Shown here: piece by piece, positions 22,882-33,394 of the stretch
Numbering within the stretch: the stretch's first letter is position 1
Layout of the letters: the number at the start of each line of letters is the position of its first letter
Assembly: GCA_021234155.1 (NCBI GenBank)
Contig: JAJEKV010000022.1
Span: 5,479,852-5,543,851, forward strand
DNA length: 64,000 nt
Direction of reading: 5' to 3'
From: Isoetes taiwanensis
Taxonomy: Eukaryota > Streptophyta > Lycopodiopsida > Isoetales > Isoetaceae
Translations under genes and position numbers: made by a program
Notes under the pieces: model-generated
Told to the model about the DNA's origin: nothing
The model's database searches: none
The model's input: only the letters and a program-made list of their open reading frames with translations

Positions 22882-24503
22882 TTAACGGCCAAGGTTATAG
22901 GATATGGCATATCCTATGGTATATTCTCTGGATCAAGGATGAGGATATTGCAAAGATCTCCCTTCGTCAATGTTCTCCCAGGAGAGGCGCAATTTAATAT
23001 AGCCAAAGGCCTTCTTTTTTTTAAAAGGCCAACACAACTTTTTAAAAAAGATGCAACAATTTTTTAAAAGGATGCAATGAACACAGCATCAAACAACAAC
23101 TAGCTTCGAACATCGACTAATAGCCAATGAAGCAAATGTAAGCGAAGGTCCTCAAGTAAGAAGCCGTGAATTTTGCTACCAGTGCCATTATTATTGCCAT
23201 GAATTAGACAATGGAGCATAGAGTAACTTCTCAATTTTGATTGTTTATAGGATTTGTGATTTTAGATTATGATAAATGGATAAAGGTTTGTGCGTTTTAG
23301 ATCTATTTAATGGTTTAATGCTTTTTCTTTTTCTTTTTTTCTTTTTTTTAGCACACCAGCCCTACCAGGCCTACAACTTTTTCTGCAATTCTAGCCTATC
23401 CACATGTCACCTCCACCTCAGCCAAATCTCACATGGCATTATAAAAAATTGTTAGATCTTCGTGGAAATTGGGACGGAGATGGCATCGAACGCCGGCATT
23501 TGATGAACCAAAGCTTGTCCTTCATCAAATGAATTTTTTTTATTTTTTTTTTTTTTGGTTCAGGCATTACATGCGAGCGTTTTTCCTCAAGAGCGTTTCT
23601 CTGCGATGATGATTCCGCAGAGATGATTTCTCATCAAGACAATTTCAGACAAGACAGTGAGCTTAAACTCCCAATGCAAATCCAGCTCTGAGCCTTAAAA
23701 CTGGAGTCAGAGTTTGTGGCATTTTTAAAGTTCTTTCTTTCTAATGAACATCTGGAGTTACTAGGAGTTTGCATTCGAAGTTTATAGGTAAAGTTTTCCT
23801 GGGAGTTCTTTGTTTGCATTTTTTGGGTCAACAGGCAAGATTTATCTGCAAATTTTGGTTAACTTGTTTATCCATTTCTGGCATTCCAACACAGGATTTC
23901 TATCAACAAAAGAGTCGAAGTCGGAGTCGCTAAAGCAGAGGAGTCGTGAAACAAAGGAAGCTTGCGGCATAATATTTTCCTTCTTTTTGGGATTATTTTC
24001 CTATTGCAATCTTGCTCATTGCAATCTCCTTTCTTTCGCATGTGCATTCCAACATTTTCTTGGCATGAATATTGTCCAAAGTTGTTCCCTTATCTATCTT
24101 GTACTTCAACATACCAGGTCCCAATAGAAAGAAAGAAAAGAAAAGAGGGAAACAAAGTTAGATGTCTTATCTCTGCTATGTTTTGCCCTCTGGCCAGCGT
24201 CATTCTGCATGCCGAACTGCATTCAGAGCTTCAATTTCTTACCTTGTTCTCTTTTAGCCGGGACCCATATGCATTTTCAAGCAAAGAATTATGTCACCAT
24301 CTTCAGAGCTCTGGGCTGGTATGAGCATTCTAAGTAATGTTAGCAGAGTTATTCTGCGTTCTCTATTTTTGATGTAATGTGTATATGTTATCTCATTTCT
24401 AGATGTACTTATCTCATAGATAAATCACTTGGAGACAATTCTTTACTTTAGAAAACAATTTTTATCTATAGACTGGAATTTGTTAACATACTTTTTTGCT
24501 TAG
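22882..24503. other. No confident gene; possible leader/intron sequence
   Basis: Low-complexity T tracts (about 23330 and 23530) and no recognisable domain. From 23580 to 24330 sequence character resembles a gene leader with introns feeding the exon at 24504, but I cannot define exons. Confidence 0.35.
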
Positions 24504-24698
24504 GTTGTATTTGCAACGCTTGTGACATGGTTGAGTACACAGGGAGAAGGTACCACACAAGGAGGTCTGAAGGATGAACTTGAGAATGCACCTAAAGTGA
24601 AATTCATCTGGATAGGCATGGGTTTGAGCTTTCTTATATTTTTAATTTTGCCTCATGTGATGTCAAATGCATTAGGGACTCTCACTTGTGGTGCTTAA
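24504..24698 (+). CDS. Possible terminal exon, one membrane segment, unknown protein
   Basis: After a plausible acceptor (TTTTTTGCTTAG) an open frame runs 64 codons to TAA: VVFATLVTWLSTQGEGTTQG, an acidic/basic stretch, then a hydrophobic helix FIWIGMGLSFLIFLILPHVM and a short tail. The sharp acceptor, the codon-like composition and the transmembrane pattern suggest a real last exon of a membrane protein on the plus strand. I do not recognise the family, and upstream exons were not identified. Confidence 0.35.
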   Translation, partial: VVFATLVTWLSTQGEGTTQGGLKDELENAPKVKFIWIGMGLSFLIFLILPHVMSNALGTLTCGA

Positions 24699-25182
24699 CA
24701 CAAAAATGCTTGAAAACCCATAGATAGGCTTCTCATTCATCTCAAAGAGATTTTCTACAATAGGGATGGGGTAGCCGCACACATGCCTACCCACCTAAAA
24801 AATAAAGGGAAAATCCAATTATATCATTTGGACCCCAAAAATACAATGCTAATAGATGAGTGGTGATGTACCACGAAAAGCTTATCACCGGATTAAAAAC
24901 CCCTCCCTTTTCGGGTTTTCGGAAAAACCCTAGTGATAAGCCTTCGCAAGGGGCTTGGACAAACGTAAGGCATAGAAATCGCCCCAAAAATCCCCCGCAT
25001 GAAGAAGTCGAAACGGATGCCGCCGCCAACCCTCAGACTCGCACATCACCAACACAACAAACGAGACAACACAATATACCGTAGGATAGCATCACCCGTG
25101 GGGTGGAAAAGCATCACCCAAATGGTGGAAGAAAAAAACATGATAAACAAAACAATAAACAAAGAAGGGGGGAGGGTGGGTT
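24699..25182. other. No gene recognised
   Basis: Contains an inverted pair around CGAAAAGCTTATCACCGG / CCTAGTGATAAGCCTTCG and short frames only. Confidence 0.4.
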
Positions 25183-25361
25183 CAAAGAGAATAAGGAACC
25201 TGGCGAGAGAAGAGGAAGCTATCGATGAGACGTTGATGCAGAACCGCGCCTAAAATAGTGAAACCCCAACCAGAAAGGGCATGTGCCGCATGCATGCATG
25301 CAAGACATGCGTGCTCACCCCATTCTAGAATGTCGATCCGATGTCTCGGGTCGAAGCGATT
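25183..25361. repeat. Direct repeat R1 (empty-site paralogue of the LTR element)
   Basis: Matches 25560-25694 joined to 28914-28963. It includes GATGAGACGTTGATGCAGAA, a GCATGCATGCATGC stretch and CCCCATTCTAGAATGTCGAT. A 14-bp inverted repeat CCCCATTCTAGAAT / ATTCTAGAATGGGG closes its right end. Confidence 0.9.
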
Positions 25362-25559
25362 CTAGAATGGGGCTCGCATGAAACCAACAAACTGCCCGAA
25401 TACCGAGAACTTCCTTATCAAACTAGAATCGAGGACGAAGGTCACAGGATGAAGGCTAAAGAAGGGCCGAGGCCGAGAAAGGACATGCCACAGCATGACA
25501 GAAACGCCAAATGGGCCCAAACCAAGCAGGAAGAAGCCCCTCCCCTACCTAGAAACAAA

Positions 25560-25694
25560 TCAAAGAGAATAAGGAACTGCTGAGAGAAGAGGAAGCGCCG
25601 ATGAGACGTTGATGCAGAACCGCGCCTAAAATAGCGAAACCCCAACCAGAAAGGGCATGTGCCGCATGCATGCATGCAAGACATGCATGCTCGC
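25560..25694. repeat. Direct repeat R2, left part, interrupted by the LTR element
   Basis: Second copy of R1 up to TGCTCGC, where the LTR begins; the remainder resumes at 28914. Confidence 0.9.
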
Positions 25695-26468
25695 TGATAC
25701 GTTTGAAGAAATTGCAGTGATGCAAACCTCAGCTTATAATCAATTTTGAGTCAAATTTGAACAAAAGAGAACAGAGTTCTATTAAACAAAGATAACAACT
25801 GGCATAAAACCTGGGCATCTGATAGGAGCACACCTCAAACCACCCAACCGGGCTCAGGCACGAGAAATCGTTATCTCGTCTTCAACAAAGATTCAGTAAC
25901 CAAAGGCACGAGAAATCGTTATCTCGTCTTCAACAAGGATTCAGTAGCTTTGGCCTCAATATGCTTGCACTTGGCATCACTAAGGCTGGGTATTACAGTA
26001 GCTAAGCAAGACAAGAGCGGGTAATAGTGCAGGATCGGATGCTTCAGTCAATGGCGGAGGTTTATCAGAGATGGATCGCTTTCATTACTGCTGGGTTCTT
26101 CATTTATTTATACTGACAAAAAAAGTTTACTTCCGGATTGCCCTTTCTTACTTCTGTTAATAACTTCGTGGAAAAAGGGCAAGAAGAATCAAACAAAGCG
26201 AGATCGGCCAGAAATAGTTTGGATGCGCCCTTTTTCATCTGTAAATAGGTAAGACGGGCAAATAAAGGCGGATCAGCTTAAAATACAAAGGATTCGGCAT
26301 TCTTGGTACAGATCCGACAAAGTTGTTTTGGTCTGGGTCGGTTTTTGCTTCAACAACTCGGCAGCCCGTTATCAGCCTTATACAACCTTTAGGAAAATAT
26401 TAAACTCATTTGCCTCGTGCCACTGAATCTTTGTTGCCTGAGCCACTCCCCCGAGCTGCTCCGTATCA
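25695..26468 (-). repeat. LTR (3' LTR in element orientation)
   Basis: Matches 28140-28913. Contains an internal ~47-bp tandem duplication (GGCACGAGAAATCGTTATCT...). Confidence 0.95.
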
Positions 26469-26486
26469 GGTCCTTCCCTTCTTTCA
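26469..26486 (-). promoter_or_regulatory. Polypurine tract
   Basis: On the minus strand the sequence GAAAGAAGGGAAGGACC lies directly before the 3' LTR, as expected for the plus-strand primer of reverse transcription. Confidence 0.8.
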
Positions 26487-26878
26487 GTCGATCGACCTCG
26501 ATCGCTCTATAACCCTGAAAGAAATTCCATCAAAACCCTTGTCATGAAAAGAGATGTATTGGTCCTTCCCTTCTTAAGGCCAATCTCTTTCCCCTAGGAA
26601 TGTTCTTTTTCTAATCCTCCAAGGCAGGGTCCGCACTTGGACAGAAAAATCTCCATGCTGATCCATCAAGTAGGCGTCCCTCACTTGAACAGTCATGGCA
26701 TTCCCAGCCCTTTCTGATATTCCAGGTAGGTTCCCACCCCTACTAGGACAGAAAGTAAATCCCTTTCTAACAAGAAAGATAGTTTCCTTCCATTAGGAAG
26801 CAATAAAAATTTCATTCTATTAAAAAAAATCACATACACTCAAATAGTTATGCATAACCTACTAAAACTCAAACCAAA

Positions 26879-28098
26879 CTAAGATAAATGACCAATAGTA
26901 TGACCGATGGTTAATCGGCTTCTTTCATACTCCCTGGCTGCAGCTTTATCAGCAGCTTTGTTAGCCTTCCCCTGAGAACTGTCAGATGTTTCTGCAATAG
27001 TATGCATTAACACTTTTCCTTTGTCCTCCTTGCCCTTGGGAATTTCAATTTCGGTTTGAGGCTTGTCTGTAGGTGTCTGCCTTTTTGGGCAAGAAGCTTT
27101 AAAGTGAGGTCCACCACATATGTAACATCCTCTTTCCGGTGCATTTGCCCGTTCATGAGTCATACATTGTTCTGTACCCCTGTTCCTGTTATTCGAGTCT
27201 CTACGATCTTCATTGAATCTAACTCTTTTTGCTCCATTGTTGTTCGCCTTATCTGTGTCGCGCTTGCCATTATTTTCCTTGGGATACCCTTCCCATATAT
27301 CATACTTTGCCCCCTTAGGATTAAATTTTCTTTCTTTCCTTCGCTTTCCCGCATCGCTTCATCTAATGTTTGAGGTTCAATGAGCCTAAGCTCTGCATAC
27401 AGCTCTTCTCTTAACCCAGAAATATATTTCCTTGTTAACTCTTTATCACTAAGACCTTCCATTTGAACCGACAAATGGTTAAATTTGCTTGTGTACTGAT
27501 AAACAGATTCTCGTTCTCCTTGTGTGAATATATCCCATTCCCTTCGGAGGTCTACAAAGTAGCTTGCAGGTAAGTTATGGCTTTCGAAGGCTCTTTTAAA
27601 TTCCTGCCACGTTTTAATCACCGGGGCCATTCTCTTCCTTCCCTGCCACCAAATTCGGGCGACATGGGTAAGATATTTATCCATAGCCTGAAGTTTTTGC
27701 AACTCAGTGGCTCCAACTCTTTCAAAGAAACTTTCCCATGTAGCTAAGAATCCCATAACTGTAGGTGGACTCCTCTTTTCCCTTGAGAAAGTCGGCATGC
27801 CCTCCACTTTTTGCAGCCATTTAATCCTGGCAGAAGCATTAGCTGAATTAGGAGAATTTGGCGGGGAATTTGTAGGCGGCGGCGGATTAACAGGTGGAGG
27901 TTGATTTGGAAGTGGAGGCTGGGAGTTGCTAGGTAAGAATCCGTAAAGCAAGGCTATTTGCTCTAACTTGGTTTGATAATCTTGCTCAGATGTAGGCGGT
28001 GGCAAAGCAATTTGATTAGCAATTTGCTTGGCTATAAAATCCGCAGTTCTTAATGTCTGCTGGTACTGCTGATCAGAGATATTAAAACGACTGGCCAT
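26879..28098 (-). pseudogene. Gag polyprotein of the TR-GAG element, one frameshift
   Basis: The start is taken at ATG 28098 (MASRFNISDQQYQQ); the frame is open further upstream but that part lies in PBS/LTR. Order: N-terminal helix, a Pro/Asn-rich linker (QPPLPNQPPPVNPPPP), then a Retrotrans_gag-type capsid domain (ATWESFFERVGATELQKLQA, HVARIWWQGRKRM, RREWDIFTQGERESVYQYTS). A single-base frameshift at about 27345-27352 follows, then a zinc knuckle CYICGGPHFKASC (C-x2-C-x3-H-x4-C) and a Lys/Glu-rich tail ending near 26879. Capsid and knuckle resemble Ty3/gypsy Gag. Where an aspartic protease would normally follow, the frame ends. Apart from the one shift it looks functional. Confidence 0.92.
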
Positions 28099-28125
28099 TG
28101 CACAGGATATGGGAATAGAATCTAG

Positions 28126-28137
28126 GCTCTGATACCA
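28126..28137 (-). promoter_or_regulatory. Primer-binding site, initiator Met tRNA
   Basis: The minus strand reads TGGTATCAGAGC two bases after the LTR end, the standard plant PBS complementary to the 3' end of initiator Met tRNA. Confidence 0.95.
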
Positions 28138-28139
28138 CT

Positions 28140-28913
28140 TGATACGTTTGAAGAAATTGCAGTGATGCAAACCTCAGCTTATAATCAATTTTGAGTCAAA
28201 TTTGAACAAAAGAGAACAGAGTTCTATTAAACAAAGATAACAACCGGCATAAAACCTGGGCATCTGATAGGAGCACACCTCAAACCACCCAACTGGGCTC
28301 AGGCACGAGAAAGCGTTATCTCGTCTTCAACAAAGATTCAGTAACCAAAGGCACGAGAAATCGTTATCTCGTCTTCAACAAGGATTCAGTAGCTTTGGCC
28401 TCAATATGCTTGCACTTGGAATCACTAAGGCTGGGTATTACAGTAGCTAAGCAAGACAAGAGCGGGTAATAGTGCAGGATCGGATGCTTCAATCAATGGC
28501 GGAGGTTTATCAGAGATGGATCGCTTTCATTACTGCTGGGTTCTTCATTTATTTATACTGACAAAAAAGGTTTACTTCCGGATTGCCCTTTCTTACTTCT
28601 GTTAATAACTTCGTGGAAAAAGGGCAAGAAGAACCAAACAAAGCGAGATCGGCCAGAAATAGTTTGGATGCGCCCTTTTTCATCTGTAAATAGGTAAGAC
28701 GGGCAAATAAAGGCGGATCAGCTTAAAATACAAAGGATTCGGCGTTCTTGATACAGATCCGGCAAAGTTGTTTTGGTCTGGGTCGGTTTTTGCTTCAACA
28801 ACTCGGCAGCCCGTTATCAGCCTTATACAACCTTTAGGAAAATATTAAACTCATTTGCCTCTTGCCACTGAATCTTTGTTGCCTGAGCCACTCCCCCGAG
28901 CTGCTCCGTATCA
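28140..28913 (-). repeat. LTR (5' LTR in element orientation)
   Basis: Partner of 25695-26468, same length. Most differences are transitions. Confidence 0.95.
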
Positions 28914-28963
28914 CTTGCCCCATTCTAGAATGTCGATCCGATGTCTCGGATCGAAGCGATTTG
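28914..28963. repeat. Direct repeat R2, right part
   Basis: Starts with the second target-site copy CTTGC and continues CCCATTCTAGAATGTCGATC as in R1. Confidence 0.88.
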
Positions 28964-30215
28964 CAGTAAGTTTGTTTCAGTCAACTTTGTTCTTCATCTT
29001 GTGTCCACGTGCTGTTAGATCAAAATACTTGTTATAAGATTTAGTTTAAGGAATCTAACTTTACATTGCAATATTTGGTTAATTTTTGTCACCTTCCAAT
29101 ATTTATTTATGGAATCTAGAAACATTTGTGCATGTTGGACAAGCAAATAGTTGAATGGATTCTATCTTTACTTATGTAGAATTGTTACAACAGTTTGTCA
29201 CTTATGTAGAATGGTTACAATAGTTTGTAACATGACGTTCTTTCAAAATGGATATGTACTTATTGATCCATCCTGATTTTTTATATTCAGGTAATGCCCT
29301 CTATGCTTTAAAGATGTCTTCCCCTATGATTATTTTAAATCCCACACTCTTCGCCCAAGCAGAAAAATCAGTTTATGGAAACAACGGGCATGACACTATC
29401 TCCTCCACTCTACTCTACGATGTTAAGAATTCTAACATTATAATTCCTAGAGGCAGTTTGGGCTGAAGGTATGACACAAACTGGTTAACTGTTGCTTGTT
29501 GCTTTTGAACCTGTTGCAATCTCAAATCGTGACCCTGCATAATATCTTAGATATTTTTGCTTGGACTTTATAAGATGCGAGAAAGGGATTTGGAGATCAA
29601 TTTTTTGATCTTCTTCTTCGCCTCCCTCAGGCGAGTCCGGTGGGATGGAGCAGGGGCGGCATGGCTCACCATGGTCAGAAGGAAGGAAGGAAGGAAGGAT
29701 GGAAGGAAGGAAGGATGGTCGGAAGGAAGGTGAAGATGCTTGAAGGAGAATGAAGTGTTTGAGAATGAAGAGTAGTAGTTGCATACAAGATTTCGTATAG
29801 CCTAGTAGGCGCAGTTGTAATTATGCTTCCATCACATCATATACGAATTATACCCTATATGAATTAGCTATCATTAATTCTCTAGAATTAATTACACCCT
29901 ATGTTATCATTAATTCTCGATAATTACCCACACGTCAGCTATACTTATAACCTATTTTTGCCTACACTTACAACATATATTTGCCCATTTAATGGTTTTT
30001 TTTTTTATTTTTTTGAAGTTGCCCTTTAATCTATTCTCATATTTACTTTGTCCTTTTTTTCGAGCTAATACTAAGAACATTTAAATGTGTATAGATGAAG
30101 CGTGTGGATCCTAAAAAGGGTAAAAATGTAATGCCTTTCACCCCCAACACGTATCAACATTGTTACCACATGTTCTTATCACATTGTTACCCCATTGTTA
30201 ACATTGTTCTTGTAG
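28964..30215. other. 5' flank of the DUF7869-type gene; simple repeats
   Basis: A 72-codon plus-strand frame at 29248-29466 contains MSSPMIILNPTLFAQ and could be an upstream exon, but I cannot confirm it. A purine tract of GGAA/GGAT units lies at about 29669-29730. Confidence 0.4.
29669..29730 (+). repeat. (GGAA)n / (GGAT) microsatellite
   Basis: Repeated GAAGGAAGGAAGGAAGGATG units. Confidence 0.95.
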
Positions 30216-32763
30216 GTCAATGGTGTGGACCACCCAAAGGGTGTTGAGGCTGAAACTACTAAGCAAATTATCATCTACAGTAGGTTGGATTGGAAGAATA
30301 AGAAGGTGAAAGTGAAGCACCAATGCAATAAGGAGCTAGTAGGCGAAGGAACTATCATACTAGCTGATCCTATCCAAGCTGTCAATGATAAAAGATTAGG
30401 AGAGGATAAAGTGGGTGTGGCCATATCAAGTTTAGAAAAAAAAAATGGGAGGAAAAAAGGTCAAATCACCAGGATTGCACTGCTTGTGTTAAACAATTGG
30501 AGGTTTCATGCATCATGCCATGGCCTATAGCCCGCATTGAGTTTATAGGAGATTTCCTTTTACCAGAGGTTGTGGATGACACTGATTTTCTTCATGCACC
30601 TCCAATAGCTACCAGGACCATATTTTCGAAAAAGAGGGCACACTCAATGGTGAAACATTATCCTAGCAAGAGGTCTAAGTCAAGTAGTGATTGTTCACGT
30701 GAAGCTATGGCTAAGGTAAGGGGAATGGAATGTTGTTGGGCTAATTGTGTTCAGAAGTTTGAAATTGATGAATTGGTGGAAGCAAGAGCCACCTTCCAAG
30801 AGTATACTTGTGATGAAAGGAGGACTTACATATACTCCATTCATGAGCTTGCACTTCAAGATGAAAAATATCCAAAGAAAAAAAGATACCCACTGCTAGG
30901 GGCATGGATATGTAAAGTTGCATGGATACATATTCATGGCATTCCAATTTCATCTTGGCAAAATTGGCAAGCAAGTCATGCAAACGGGAGCAAAATTATT
31001 ACATGGAAATAATGGCATGTTGAGGCCAACTTCTAGGATTTTGGCTATCAGGGAGGTTTTTGATAAATATATTGAATTCAATGCTGAGAATATGCCATAT
31101 AAAAGTAGGAAAGATCAACAGGGAAAAACAGTTGTCGAGAAGAGATTGCCATCCCATTGTACACAGAAGAGTATATTGGAGGAAATGAATGCTTTGCTTC
31201 GAGAACTAATGGTACCTGCAATATCTCAACCCAGCCTCAATAGGCTATGGAGCAAGCACTTCAAGCATGTCACTATAGACACTTCCAACAACTTTGCAAG
31301 GTGCAACTTGTGTGCTAAGTTGAAAGAGATTCTGGATAAGACCAAGTAGCCAAGCTAAAGGGCTACTTATAAGGGAGCAAATGAAAGATCACATGACAGA
31401 CCAACTATCATGTAGATCCACTTATTGGATGTGGAAGACGTTATGTTTGAAACCCAATAACTATGTTTGTATTATACATGACAAGATGGATCAATCGAAG
31501 ACTTGTTTGTCACAGTATAGTTACATACCCAAACAAATCAATGGAGTTTATCCTATGCAAATCTCTCTGACAGGTGCAATAGTGCGTAGCTTGGTGCCAA
31601 TTTATTATGGCCATTTTAGTTCGCAATTGTGGAGTGATGGTCCAGATTTTCATATTGGAAGTGTGATGAGGTGCTTGAGGAACCATGGGAGTGGTTATTC
31701 TGGTGACCTCCACAACCCTGGAGGTGGTAGCCAACCACTCTTCAGTGCATTGTTGGATAGAAAGCCTAATAATTTAGAGAAGTTTACTAAGACAAGGTTT
31801 AGAAAGTCAGGTGCTTCTGACCATGTTGGAGCCTCCAGTTCACGTCCCCAACCTCGAGATCTACCTCCAAAGTTTCTCCTCCAACTTGACAATTGTGTTG
31901 AACAAAATAAAAACAGGTATATGTTATCATTTCTATCTTATTTAACAGCTGTGGGTGTCTTTAAAAGAGTGAATTTAGGGTTCTTAATGCCTGGACATAC
32001 TCATGAGTATGTGGATGCATTGTTTGGGAAGTATAGTGCGCAGTTGAAATCTCAAACTGTGACCAATCTTCCTAGACTAATGGAAGTTCTTAGTGAATGC
32101 ATTTCACCTTCTCCTATAGGGTTGATCATACAAGAGGTGCCTGATTGGAAATTTTTTATCGAAGGTTATGCTCTTGATATGGAAGGTCAATCTAGACCTC
32201 TTCAGTCAGTATACTTTCTGGATCATGGGAAATAAGCCAATAATGCGATGGAAGATGAGACCTTCAGATGATAAGTGGACGCCAGATGTGGGAGTACCTA
32301 TATGGCATGAAGATGAGAATGGTAAAGCTAAGATTCCTAGGGGTCAACCAAAAGCTCTTAAGCCTTTTGTAGAGGTGGATTCATTGCAAAGCACATTGGA
32401 CGACATTCTAAATACATCAAGTATTGGAGACATAACCCTGGTGATACCAACCTTGCATAGATAGATTATTGGACACATGGATTATTGGGACAAGTAGATA
32501 CATCCTCTGATGAACTAAAAGATGGATGGCTACCTAAGTCTAGGTGCAGAGACTTGATAACACCTGAGGAAGTTGATGATGTGGTTAGTAGTATTCGCAA
32601 GTCGATGACTCCTCCAGCTGCTGAAAAACATTATGTTAGTCCTAGGAAAGGAAGGCCTAAATATCTCGGGCTGGAGGATTATGATCCCAAAAATGACTTG
32701 CTTTGTCATCAATTTACACTTATAGTACCAGAGCGCAAAGAGATATCTAGGGGTCACTTCTGA
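30216..32763 (+). pseudogene. DUF7869-type transposase-like protein, frameshifted
   Basis: After an acceptor (TTGTTCTTGTAG) the coding sequence runs about 2.5 kb with several frame changes (30225-30530, 30497-31012, 30918-31349, 31381-32235, 32168-32464, 32485-32763). The core resembles an RNase H-fold transposase: IIHDKMDQSKT (first acidic site), KFLLQLDNCVEQNKNRYMLS (second Asp, the most recognisable DUF7869 motif) and GFLMPGHTHEYVDALFGKYS (third site). Upstream FARCNLCAKLKEIL is a Cys pair seen in such proteins. The C-terminal basic/acidic tail ends at a stop at 32763. DUF7869 proteins are widespread in repeat-rich genomes and presumed transposon-derived; activity is unproven. I found no terminal inverted repeats. 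Confidence 0.75.
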
Positions 32764-32948
32764 GAAGTAATTGGCATTATATCACTTGAGATACATATGT
32801 AAAATATTTTCGATTTTTAATGCAATCATGTTGTGCTGTTTTAAAAAAAAGCCACATTCTCGATGCAATTTACTAACAAGGGAAAAAGTAGCAGTGCCAA
32901 AATGGTCCAAAATCCTGACGTAAATCCAATTTAAATGAATGATAATTA
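32764..32948. other. 3' flank, nothing recognised
   Basis: AT-rich; TTTTAATGCAATCATG could be a 3' UTR. Confidence 0.4.
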
Positions 32949-33010
32949 CAGGGTTCAAGCTCGCAACCTTCTAGTTGCAAGTCACACACCTTCGCCAAGT
33001 GTGATACCAA
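32949..33010 (-). repeat. tRNA-like sequence, likely SINE head
   Basis: The reverse complement reads like a tRNA: D-arm CACACTTGGCGAAGGTGTG with an A-box-like TGGCGAAGG, anticodon-arm ACTTGCAACTAGAAGGT, and a weak T-arm/B-box GCGAGCTTGAACCC. The acceptor stem does not close and no CCA-type end is visible, so a tRNA-derived SINE head or decayed tRNA is more likely than a functional tRNA. Confidence 0.45.
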
Positions 33011-33376
33011 TATTTGTTAAGGACATTCCCTCATGTCTTCTTTCTCATATGTGGGGCTGTTTCCAGGAGGTTCTAGAATATTCTAAAACCTATATGCATG
33101 CGCGACACTTGGCATGATCTCATCCATTGGAGTGGTGTGATCCTGATCGTTGACCTAGATATATAAGGAGACACCTCCTTCTTGTCGAACCATTCCGGTT
33201 CAACGTTAGTCTTGAGCCTTCTAGGCATTTGTCTCATATTCCTGCTTGCCTTCGGGCCATTGTACTCTTGATTCATGTTTCTATATTAGATTCTTTGCCG
33301 ATCTTGACATATTTCTTGCATATTTTCCACCTTTTCTCCACATATTTTTCTTGTTTTTGCGTAGGTTCATGACAGT
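33011..33376. other. Promoter-like sequence upstream of LINE 2
   Basis: ATATATAAGGAGACACC (about 33158) looks like a TATA box with downstream leader, resembling part of an LTR or promoter. No partner LTR was found. Confidence 0.3.
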
Positions 33377-33394
33377 TTGAATCGGAATTCAAAC

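Larger units (their letters stand above)
25695..28913 (-). mobile_element. Gag-only LTR retrotransposon (TR-GAG type), complete
   Basis: 3219 bp with two 774-bp LTRs that start TGATACG and end CGTATCA, and a 5-bp target duplication CTCGC/CTTGC. It is transcribed from the minus strand: the PBS (complementary to initiator Met tRNA) follows the LTR at 28140, and the polypurine tract precedes the LTR at 26468. Between them there is only a Gag frame; no protease, RT, RNase H or integrase is visible in the ~1.7 kb interior. Such terminal-repeat elements with only a Gag domain are known in plants and must use enzymes from a relative in trans. The LTRs differ at only about a dozen positions, so the insertion is fairly young. 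Confidence 0.95.

Noticed and set aside
27160-28170. Gag start upstream at 28170
   Set aside because: That ATG lies within the LTR, before the PBS; the first Met after the PBS is at 28098.
32949-33010. Functional tRNA gene
   Set aside because: The acceptor stem does not pair and the B-box is weak; kept only as a SINE-like or decayed tRNA sequence.
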